A DNA stretch of 64,000 nt, taken from Arachis hypogaea (lineage: Eukaryota; Streptophyta; Magnoliopsida; Fabales; Fabaceae). Made by a program: the position numbers and the translations under genes. Numbering within the stretch: position 1 is the first letter of the stretch; every line of letters begins with the position of its first letter. The DNA is taken from assembly GCF_003086295.3 (NCBI RefSeq), contig NC_092039.1, positions 69,025,649 to 69,089,648 on the forward strand. The letters run 5' to 3'. Of the stretch, positions 56,121 through 64,000 are shown piece after piece. Below the pieces are notes generated by a model. That model saw only the letters and a list, made by a program, of their open reading frames with translations, was not told the DNA's origin and made no database searches.

Positions 56121-57730
56121 TGATGAGCGGATATTTTATACGCTTTTTGGGGGTAATTTCATGTAGATTTTAGCATGTTTCAGTTAGTTTTTAGTAAAAT
56201 AATATTAGTTTTTAGGCAAAAATCATATTTCTGGACTTTACTATGAGTTTGTGTGTTTTTCTGTGATTTCAGGTATTTTCTGGCTGAAATTGAGAGGAGC
56301 TGAGCAAGAATCTGACTTAGGCTGAAAAAGGACTGCTGATGCTGTTGGATCCTGACCTCCCGGCACTCGAAATGGATTTTCTGGAGCTATAGGAGTCCAA
56401 TTGGCGCGCTCTCAACGGCGTTGGAAAGTAGACATCCAGGGCTTTCCAGCAATATATAATAGTCCATACTTTGCGCAAGGATAGACGACGTAACTTGGCG
56501 TTAAACGCTAAGTTCATGCTGCTGTCTGGAGTTAAACGCCAGAAAAACGTCATTATCCGGAGTTGAACGCCCAAAACACGTCATAACCTGAAGTTTCACG
56601 CCAAGAAAGGCCTTTACACGTGGAAAGCTTTAGTCTCAGCCCCAGCACACACCAAGTGGGCCCCAGAAGTGGATTTCTGCACCAATTATCTTAGTTTATT
56701 CATTTTCTGTAAACCTAGGTTACTAGTTTACTATTTAAACAACTTTTACAGACATTTCTTGGACCTAATGACATTTTTCAGATCTGAATTACATACTTTT
56801 GACGGCATGAGTCTCTAAACTCCATTGTTGGGGGTGAGGAGCTCTGCAGCGTCTCGATGATTTAATACAATTCCTTTGTTTTCCATTCAAACAAGCTTGT
56901 TCTTATCTAAGATGTTTATTCGCGCTTAATTGTGAAGAAGGTGATGATCCGTGACACTCATCACCTTCCTCAATCCATGAACGTGTGCCTGACAACCACC
57001 TCCGTTCTACATCAGACTGAATGAATGTCTCTTAGATTCCCCAACAGAATCTTCGTGGTATAGGCCGGATTGATGGCGGCATTCATGAGAATCCGGAAAG
57101 TCTAAACCTTGTCTGTGGTATTCCGAGTAGGATTCCAGGATTGAATGACTGTGACGTGCTTCAAACTCCTGAGGGCTGGGCGTTAGTGACAGACGCAAAA
57201 GAATCAATGGATTCTATTCCAACCTGATTGAGAACCCACAGATGATTAGCCGTGCTGTGATAGAGCATAGGAATGTTTTCACTGAGAGGATGGGAAGTAG
57301 CCACTGACAACGGTGACACCCTACATAGAGCTTGCCATGGAAGGAACCTGCGTGTGAGAAGAGGATTTCAAGGAAGAGTTGAAGTCAGAGGACAAAGCAT
57401 CTCCAAAACTCCAACATATTCCCCAGTACTGCAAAACAAAGTAACATTGTTCCCTCTTTTATTTTTATAATCAAACCTAGTAATTTCACTTTTAATCCAA
57501 ATAACCTTGTTGACATCCTAACTAAGACTAATAAAATAAATATTGATTGCTTCAAACCAATAATCTCCGTGGGATCGACCCTTACTCACGTAAGGTATTA
57601 CTTGGACGACCCAGTGCACTTGCTGGTTAGTTGAACGAAGTTGTGAAAAGAAAGTAATCAGTTAGTTAAATTAGTTCTTTTTGGCACATGCCAAGGAGCC
57701 ACTAATAAAGGATCACAATTTCGTCCACCA
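56121..57730 (+). repeat. K 5' LTR
   Basis: 1610 bp, TGATGAGCGG...CCACCA. Palindromes of the GGCGTTAAACGCC type at 56490-56605, TATA-like TATTTAAAC near 56732, LTR 3'-end box at about 57560-57625 with CTTACTCACGTAAGG. Confidence 0.9.
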
Positions 57731-57736
57731 AGTTTT

Positions 57737-57754
57737 TGGCGCCGTTGCCGGGGA
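57737..57754 (+). promoter_or_regulatory. Primer-binding site, K
   Basis: Exact TGGCGCCGTTGCCGGGGA, 6 nt after the LTR. Confidence 0.94.
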
Positions 57755-58581
57755 TTATTGAGTTTGGACAATTGAAGGCTTATTTTATTTCTTAGATTAG
57801 GAATAATTTATTTTTATTTTTGTTGTTATAGAGTCATCAAATTCTGATAGGATAGTTTATTTTCAAAAAAAAAAATTTTCTTTTCAAAAATACTATTTTT
57901 CTTAATTAAGTGTTAACTTTTCGTGAGTTTAGTGTCTTATTCTAAGTTTGGTGTTAATTGCATGTTTTATATGTTCTTTGAAAATTTCGTGTTAGTGTTC
58001 TTGGTTCTTCCTTGATATTTAAGTTGTTCTTGATAATTGGTTATACCCTTTGGAACCTTTTTCAAAAATAATTTTTCTTGGATTGAATCTTGTGCCAAAC
58101 TTTAAGTTTAGTGTTTTCTTGTTAATCTTTTTTATAATTTTCGAAAATTTTCTTAAAGTTTTCTAAAAATTTTAAGTTTGGTGTTCTTTCTTTTGTTCTT
58201 GGTGTTCTTGTGAATCTTCAAGGTGTTCTTGAGTTTTTCTTGTGTCTTGATCTTAAAATTTTTAAGTTTGGTGTTCCTTGGTGTTTTCCCTCCAAAAATT
58301 TTCGAAAATAAGGAGCATTAGATCTAAAAATTTTAAGTCTTGTGTCTTTTGCGTGTTTTTCTCTTTCATCATAAAATTCAAAATTCAAAAATTTTATATT
58401 TTCCAACTACTTTTTCGAATTTTTTTTTTAAATTTTTAAATTTTAATTTCATTTTTTTTTCGAAAAAAATTTTCTGAAAATAAAATATTTTTAACTTCTT
58501 TTTATTTATTCCATTTTTATTTATTCCATTACTATAAAATAAATAATTCTCAACATATAAATTCTCAACTTGTATTCCATC
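57755..58581 (+). other. K leader
   Basis: T-rich on the element strand, with AAGTTTGGTGTT words at about 57949, 58172 and 58263. No ORF resembling a gene; no palindrome array here, unlike the R2 leader. Confidence 0.7.
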
Positions 58582-61500
58582 ATGGAAGCAAGTAGGAATG
58601 AACAGTCCAAGAGGACTCTGGGGTCATATGCTAACCCCACTACTGCTTCATATGGGAGTAGTATCTGTATACCCTCCATTGGAGTTAGTAGCTTTGAGCT
58701 GAATCCTCAGCTCATTATCATGGTACAGCAAAACTGCCAGTACTCTGGTCTTCCACATGAAGAACCTACAGAATTTCTGGCACAATTTCTGCAAATTGCT
58801 GATACAGTACATGATAAGGAAGTGGATCAGGATGTCTACAGATTACTACTGTTTCCATTTGCTGTAAAAGATCAAGCTAAGAGGTGGTTAAATAACCAGC
58901 CTAAGAACAGCATAAAAACATGGAAACAGCTGTCAGAAAAATTCCTGAATCACTATTTCCCTCCAAAACGGATGACACAGCTAAGGCTAAGCATCCAAGG
59001 CTTCAAACAAGGAGATAATGAATCCCTTTATGATGCTTGGGAGAGATACAGAGAGATGCTAAGAAAATGCCCCTCTGAAATGTTTTCAGAATGGGTGCAA
59101 TTAGACATCTTCTACTATGGGCTTACAGAAAAAGCTCAGATTTCTCTAGACCACTCAGCTGGTGGATCTATACATATGAGAAAAACAATTGAAGAAGCTC
59201 AAGAGCTCATTGATACAGTTGCCAGAAATCAGCATCTGTACCTAAGCAGTGAATCTTCCATGAAAGAAGAAGCTAAAACAGTAACTGCAGAACTCAGTCC
59301 GGTGGATCAGGCTAATGAATTCAATCAGCAATTAGACTTTCTAACTCAGCAGCTAGCCGAATTCAAGGAAATATTACAGGAAACAAGAATGGCTAACAAA
59401 AACATGGAAGTGCAATTAAAACAGACAGAAAAGCAACTGTCAAAACAAATAGCAGATGAATGCCAAGCAGTTCAATTAAGAAGTGGGAAACCATTAAATA
59501 CCTCACTTCAAAACAGCAAGAAGACAGGAAATGAACAAATAGCTACTCAAAATCCCTCTGAGGACAAGCAGAGCCCAGAAAGGGATAAAGCTGGCGCTGA
59601 ACGCCCAAACCATGCTCATTCCTGGCATTCAACGCTAGAAACAAGCATGGATCTGGCGTTGAACGCCCAAAAGGAACATGGTTCTGGTGTTCAAACGCCA
59701 GTGACAAGCAAGGAGGTGGCGTTTAACGCCACCCCAGCTTCCACCCCTGGTATTCAAACGCCAGTGGGTGATCAGTCACATACAAGTGCTGATAACAATC
59801 CTTCTAAAAAGGCTTCCCAACCCACTTCTGTAGGTAATAAACCTGCAGCAACTAAGGTTGAGGAATACAAAGCCAAAATGCCTTATCCTCAAAAACTCCG
59901 CCAAGCAGAACAGGATAAGCAATTTGCCCGCTTTGCAGACTATCTCAGGACTCTTGAAATAAAGATTCCGTTTGCAGAAGCACTTGAGCAAATACCTTCT
60001 TATGCTAAGTTCATGAAAGAGATCTTAAGTCATAAGAAGGATTGGAGGGAAACTGAAAAAGTTTACCTCACTGAAGAATGTAGTGCAGTCATTCTGAAAA
60101 GCTTACCTGAGAAGCTTAAAGATCCTGGGAGCTTTATGATACCATGCACATTAGAAGGTGTTTGTACCAAGCAAGCTTTATGCGATCTTGGGGCAAGTAT
60201 CAACCTAATACCTGCATCTACTATCAGAAAGCTTGGTTTGACTGAAGAAATCAAACCAACCAGGATATGTCTTCAACTTGCTAATGGCTCCATTAAATAC
60301 CCATCAGGCGTGATTGAAGACATGATTGTCAAGGTTGGGCCATTTGCCTTTCCTACTGACTTTGTGGTGCTGGAAATGGAGGAGCACAAGAGTGCAACTC
60401 TCATTCTAGGAAGACCTTTCCTAGCAACTGGCCGAACCCTCATTGATGTCCAGAAAGGGGAAGTGACCTTGAGAGTCAATGAGGAGGAGTTCAAGTTGAA
60501 TGTTGTTAAAGCCATGCAACATCCAGACACCCCAAATGACTGCATGAGTGTTGATATTATTGACTCTCTGGTAAGAGAGGTCAATATGGCTGAGAGTCTC
60601 GAATCAGAGCTGGAGGACATCTTTAAAGATGTTCAGCCTGATTTGGAGGAATCAGAGAAGATAATAGAACCTCTGAAAATCCCTCAAGAAGAGGAGAAAC
60701 CTCCAAAACCCGAGCTCAAACCATTGCCACCATCCCTGAAATATGCATTTCTGGGAGAAGGTGAAACCTTTCCTGTAATTATAAGCTCTACCTTAGAGCC
60801 ACAGGAAGAGGAAGCACTAATTCAAGTGCTAAGGACGCACAAGACAGCTCTTGGGTGGTCCATTAGTGATCTTAAGGGCATTAGCCGAGCCAGATGCATG
60901 CACAAAATCTTGTTGGAGGATGACGCCAAGCCAGTGGTTCAACCACAAAGGCGACTGAACCCAGCTATGAAAGAAGTGGTGCAAAAAGAGGTCACTAAAT
61001 TACTAGAGGCTGGGATTATTTATCCTATTTCTGACAGCCCCTGGGTGAGCCCTGTCCAAGTTGTCCCTAAGAAGGGTGGCATGACAGTAGTTCATAATGA
61101 AAAAAATGAACTGGTTCCTACAAGGATAGTTACAGGGTGGCGTATGTGCATTGATTACAGAAGACTCAATACAGCCACCAGAAAGGATCATTTTCCTTTA
61201 CCATTCATAGACCAGATGCTAGAAAGACTAGCAGGTCATGAATACTACTGCTTCCTGGATGGATATTCAGATTATAATCAAATTGCAGTAGATCCCCAGG
61301 ATCAGGAGAAAACGGCATTCACATGCCCATCTGGAGTATTTGCATACAGAAGGATGCCATTTGGCCTGTGCAATGCACCTGCAACCTTTCAGAGGTGCAT
61401 GCTCTCAATTTTCTCTGATATGGTGGAAAAATTTCTGGAAGTCTTCATGGATGACTTTTCAGTATTTGGAGACTCATTCAGCTCCTGCCTTAACCATTTA

Positions 61501-63600
61501 GCACTTGTTCTGAAAAGATGCCAAGAGACTAACCTGGTTTTAAACTGGGAAAAATGTCACTTTATGGTGACTGAAGGAATTGTCCTTGGGCACAAAATTT
61601 CGAACAAGGGAATAGAGGTGGACCAAGCTAAGGTAGAAGTAATTGAAAAATTACCACCACCTACTAATGTTAAGGCAATCAGAAGCTTTCTGGGGCATGC
61701 AGGATTCTATAGGAGGTTTATAAAGGATTTTTCAAAAATCGCCAAACCTCTGAGCAACCTGCTAGCTGCAGACACGCCATTTATCTTTGATAAAGAGTGT
61801 CTGCAGGCATTTGAGACTCTGAAAGCTAAATTGGTTACAGCACCAATCATCTCTGCACCAGACTGGACATTACCATTCGAACTGATGTGTGATGCCAGTG
61901 ACCATGCCATTAGTGCAGTGTTGGGACAAAGGCATGACAAGCTTCTGCATGTCATTTACTATGCCAGCCGTGTGCTAAATGATGCACAGAAGAATTACAC
62001 AACCACAGAAAAAGAGCTACTGGCAGTGGTTTACGCCATTGACAAATTCAGATCCTACTTAGTAGGATCAAAAGTGATTGTGTACACTGATCATGCTGCT
62101 CTTAAATATCTACTCACAAAGCAGGATTCAAAACCCAGACTCATCAGATGGGTGTTACTTCTGCAAGAGTTTGATATAGAAATAAGAGACAGAAAAGGGA
62201 CAGAGAATCAAGTAGCAGATCACCTGTCCCGAATAGAACCAGTGGAAGGGGCGTCCCTCCCTCTCACTGAAATTTCTGAAACCTTTCCAGATGAGCAACT
62301 ACTAGCCATCCAAGAAGTGCCATGGTTTGCAGACATTGCAAACTACAAGGCAGTAAGATTCATACCCAAAGAGTACAGTAAGATGCAATCAAAGAAATTA
62401 ATCACAGATGCAAAGTACTATCTTTGGGATGAACCATATCTCTTTAAGAGATGTGCAGACGGAGTAATCCGTAGATGTGTGCCTAAAGAAGAAGCACAGA
62501 AGATCCTTTGGCATTGCCATGGATCACAGTATGGAGGACATTTTGGAAGTGAACGAACAGCCACAAGAGTCCTCCAAAGTGGCTTCTACTGGCCTACTCT
62601 CTATAAAGACTCCCGAGCATTTGTGCTTAACTGTGATAGTTGCCAAAGATCAGGCAACCTGCCTCACAGTTATGCCATGCCTCAACAAGGAATCTTGGAG
62701 ATTGAGTTGTTTGATGTATGGGGCATTGACTTCATGGGACCTTTCCCACCATCATACTCAAACACCTATATTCTGGTGGCAGTGGATTATGTATCCAAAT
62801 GGGTGGAGGCTATTGCAACACCCACTAATGACACTAAAACAGTGTTAAAATTCCTCCAGAAACATATCTTCAGCAGATTTGGTATCCCTAGAGTGTTAAT
62901 CAGTGATGGGGGCACTCATTTCTGTAATAAACAGCTCTACTCTGCTCTAGTACGTTATGGAGTCAACCACAGGGTGGCTACTCCATATCACCCACAAACT
63001 AATGGGCAGGCTGAAGTCTCAAATAGAGAACTTAAAAGAATCCTGGAACGGACTATAATTAACCGTAGAAAGGATTGGGCAAGAAGCTTGGATGATGCTC
63101 TATGGGCATACAGAACAGCATTTAAGACCCCTATAGGGACCTCTCCGTACCAGCTGGTGTATGGAAAGGCATGTCACTTGCCAGTGGAACTGGAACACAA
63201 GGCCTATTGGGCAACCAGATTCCTGAACCTTGATGCCAAGTTAGCTGGAGAAAAACGATTACTCCAGTTAAATGAGCTAGAGGAATTTAGACTCAATGCT
63301 TTCGAAAATGCAAAAATTTACAAAGAGAAAGCAAAAAGATGGCATGATAAGAAATTGTCATCCAGAGTCTTTGAGCCAGGACAGAAAGTTCAGCTATTTA
63401 ATTCAAGGCTCAAATTATTCCCTGGGAAATTAAAATCCCGGTGGAGAGGTCCATATGTAATCACAAGCGTATCACCATATGGATACATAGAACTTCAGGA
63501 TAGTGACTCTAACAAAAAGTTCATTGTTAATGGACAAAGAGTTAAACACTATCTTGAAGGAAATCTCGAGCAAGAATGCTCAAGACTAAGACTTAATTGA
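58582..63600 (+). CDS. K gag-protease-RT-RNase H-integrase polyprotein, intact, 1672 aa
   Basis: First ATG at 58582 ([14 protein letters not shown]). Gag core ~residues 60-215 ([31 protein letters not shown]). Linker with an in-frame palindrome array at ~337-395. Retropepsin with catalytic Asp 535 ([11 protein letters not shown]) and [19 protein letters not shown] from ~820 ([25 protein letters not shown]) with FMDD at 955-958. RNase H with [15 protein letters not shown] (Asp ~1104) and TTEKELLAV. Integrase: zinc finger from ~1311 (HCHGS...CDSCQ), catalytic Asp 1383, Asp 1442, Glu 1478, the normal 35-residue spacing, and a GPY motif at 1623-1625. No stop or frameshift; gag and pol are one frame, so the Gag:Pol ratio would need another control. 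All checked active-site residues are present. Confidence 0.95.
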   Translation: MEASRNEQSKRTLGSYANPTTASYGSSICIPSIGVSSFELNPQLIIMVQQNCQYSGLPHEEPTEFLAQFLQIADTVHDKEVDQDVYRLLLFPFAVKDQAKRWLNNQPKNSIKTWKQLSEKFLNHYFPPKRMTQLRLSIQGFKQGDNESLYDAWERYREMLRKCPSEMFSEWVQLDIFYYGLTEKAQISLDHSAGGSIHMRKTIEEAQELIDTVARNQHLYLSSESSMKEEAKTVTAELSPVDQANEFNQQLDFLTQQLAEFKEILQETRMANKNMEVQLKQTEKQLSKQIADECQAVQLRSGKPLNTSLQNSKKTGNEQIATQNPSEDKQSPERDKAGAERPNHAHSWHSTLETSMDLALNAQKEHGSGVQTPVTSKEVAFNATPASTPGIQTPVGDQSHTSADNNPSKKASQPTSVGNKPAATKVEEYKAKMPYPQKLRQAEQDKQFARFADYLRTLEIKIPFAEALEQIPSYAKFMKEILSHKKDWRETEKVYLTEECSAVILKSLPEKLKDPGSFMIPCTLEGVCTKQALCDLGASINLIPASTIRKLGLTEEIKPTRICLQLANGSIKYPSGVIEDMIVKVGPFAFPTDFVVLEMEEHKSATLILGRPFLATGRTLIDVQKGEVTLRVNEEEFKLNVVKAMQHPDTPNDCMSVDIIDSLVREVNMAESLESELEDIFKDVQPDLEESEKIIEPLKIPQEEEKPPKPELKPLPPSLKYAFLGEGETFPVIISSTLEPQEEEALIQVLRTHKTALGWSISDLKGISRARCMHKILLEDDAKPVVQPQRRLNPAMKEVVQKEVTKLLEAGIIYPISDSPWVSPVQVVPKKGGMTVVHNEKNELVPTRIVTGWRMCIDYRRLNTATRKDHFPLPFIDQMLERLAGHEYYCFLDGYSDYNQIAVDPQDQEKTAFTCPSGVFAYRRMPFGLCNAPATFQRCMLSIFSDMVEKFLEVFMDDFSVFGDSFSSCLNHLALVLKRCQETNLVLNWEKCHFMVTEGIVLGHKISNKGIEVDQAKVEVIEKLPPPTNVKAIRSFLGHAGFYRRFIKDFSKIAKPLSNLLAADTPFIFDKECLQAFETLKAKLVTAPIISAPDWTLPFELMCDASDHAISAVLGQRHDKLLHVIYYASRVLNDAQKNYTTTEKELLAVVYAIDKFRSYLVGSKVIVYTDHAALKYLLTKQDSKPRLIRWVLLLQEFDIEIRDRKGTENQVADHLSRIEPVEGASLPLTEISETFPDEQLLAIQEVPWFADIANYKAVRFIPKEYSKMQSKKLITDAKYYLWDEPYLFKRCADGVIRRCVPKEEAQKILWHCHGSQYGGHFGSERTATRVLQSGFYWPTLYKDSRAFVLNCDSCQRSGNLPHSYAMPQQGILEIELFDVWGIDFMGPFPPSYSNTYILVAVDYVSKWVEAIATPTNDTKTVLKFLQKHIFSRFGIPRVLISDGGTHFCNKQLYSALVRYGVNHRVATPYHPQTNGQAEVSNRELKRILERTIINRRKDWARSLDDALWAYRTAFKTPIGTSPYQLVYGKACHLPVELEHKAYWATRFLNLDAKLAGEKRLLQLNELEEFRLNAFENAKIYKEKAKRWHDKKLSSRVFEPGQKVQLFNSRLKLFPGKLKSRWRGPYVITSVSPYGYIELQDSDSNKKFIVNGQRVKHYLEGNLEQECSRLRLN
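59590..59766 (+). repeat. Palindrome array translated inside the K polyprotein
   Basis: Six GGCGTT-AACGCC type units (59591, 59621, 59652, 59682, 59715, 59746) lie in frame between gag and protease. They read as variants of LALNAQ, GVQTPV and VAFNAT. The same palindrome is non-coding in the LTR (56490-56605) and after pol (63810-64000). Confidence 0.88.
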
Positions 63601-63612
63601 AGATCAGTGATA

Positions 63613-63660
63613 GTCCAGCTAATGACATTAAAGAAGCGCTTGCTGGGAGGCAACCCAGCC
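63613..63660 (+). other. Post-pol hairpin block (hairpin I), K copy with compensated stem
   Basis: GTCCAGCTAATGACATTAAA, AAGCGCTT, then GCTGGG / AGGCAA / CCCAGC. The second stem pair is C-G where the other families have T-A, so pairing is kept. 12 nt after the pol stop. Confidence 0.86.
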
Positions 63661-64000
63661 ATGTACAAAGTTTAATTACTAATTAAATAAATTTTCTTTC
63701 TTTACAGGTTTAGGTCTAAGTATCTTCAAAGGTGAAATAGCAAATTTATTGAAGTCCCAAGAGTTACAGAGAAATTTGGAAGCTCACTGGCATGAAAAAG
63801 CAGTAAGAAACACTTTGGGCGTTAAACGCCCAAAAGAAGCACCCACTGGGCGTTTAACGCCAGTAAGGGTAGCCTTCTGGGCGTTAAACGCCAGAAAGGA
63901 GCATCTTCTGGGCGTTAAACGCCAGAAAGATGCACCTTCTGGGCGTTTAACGCCAATCTGCTAGCATTCTAGGCGTTTAGAAAAACGCCCAGTAAAGAAG
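63661..64000 (+). other. K post-pol region with acceptor-like site and palindrome array
   Basis: ATTTTCTTTCTTTACAG ending at 63707 is a good match to a plant 3' splice site. From about 63812 a regular array of GGGCGTTAAACGCC units every ~27-32 nt runs to the window edge. The 71-residue frame at 63749-63964 is this array read through, not a gene. Confidence 0.72.

Larger units (their letters stand above)
56121..64000 (+). mobile_element. Element K: apparently intact autonomous Athila-type element, right end outside
   Basis: 5' LTR 56121-57730, PBS 57737-57754, leader, one uninterrupted gag-pro-pol gene 58582-63600, hairpin I, acceptor-like site, palindrome array running off the edge. By analogy with R1 and E, ORF2, hairpin II and the 3' LTR should follow. 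The putative left TSD is ATAAA (56116-56120). LTR start TGATGAGCGGATA and end TTTCGTCCACCA are shared with R1, R2 and H, which makes K or a close relative the natural enzyme source for them (inference). Confidence 0.92.

Noticed and set aside
58570..58581. Upstream TTG start extending the K polyprotein by four residues (likewise 52385 for J gag and 31807 for the G ORF)
   Set aside because: Non-ATG codons; an ATG follows within a few codons and agrees with related genes.

Overview
Plant DNA made entirely of nested LTR retrotransposons; I found no host gene, rRNA or tRNA gene. All recognisable polyproteins are Ty3/gypsy of the Athila type (gag-protease-RT-RNase H-integrase order, primer-binding sites complementary to the 3' end of tRNA-Asp, an extra ORF in the env position). 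The mix of families, the many AAGTTTGGTG words and the GGCGTT-AACGCC palindrome arrays point to a legume, most likely peanut or a wild Arachis; that last step is recognition, not proof.

Layout, using labels of my own. H (minus strand) is the oldest frame: its palindrome array, gag-protease remnant, leader, PBS and part of its 5' LTR lie at 44995-50293. E (plus, 23788-44994, left part outside) sits in H. F (plus, 1-2837 and 23269-23787) sits in the 5' LTR of E. R2 (minus, 2838-23268, TSD AAATA) sits in the LTR of F. R1 (minus, 7461-17859, TSD GGGCT) sits in the protease end of R2. The nesting is therefore five deep (H>E>F>R2>R1). G (minus, 26924-33909, TSD AGAGC) and an F-type lone LTR (34247-36728, inverted) both interrupt the gag-pol gene of E. 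J (plus, 50294-56120) sits in the 5' LTR of H, and K (plus, 56121 to the edge) is inserted in the TATA box of J's 3' LTR.

How the parts relate. K carries one uninterrupted 1672-codon gag-pro-RT-RH-INT gene and is the only element here that could still supply enzymes. R1, R2 and H have K-like LTR ends and the same PBS, but keep only gag-protease (plus the env-position ORF in R1 and R2). J keeps only gag. G keeps neither and instead has an unrelated Tyr/Pro/Gln-rich ORF. E has the full autonomous layout but is riddled with stops and a frameshift. R1, R2, H, J and G are thus non-autonomous and would need proteins in trans.

The most interesting signal is non-coding. Elements that share little sequence keep the same small RNA-like structures: a hairpin usually 12-13 nt after the last pol/gag stop; a purine-loop hairpin followed by TTAAGTTTGGTGTTG directly against the 3' LTR where a polypurine tract is expected; a second such hairpin before the env-position ORF; and a 70-nt box near the 3' end of every LTR. 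Stem bases change in compensating pairs between families. Each family also carries its own array of long inverted repeats, and in K one such array is translated in frame inside the polyprotein.
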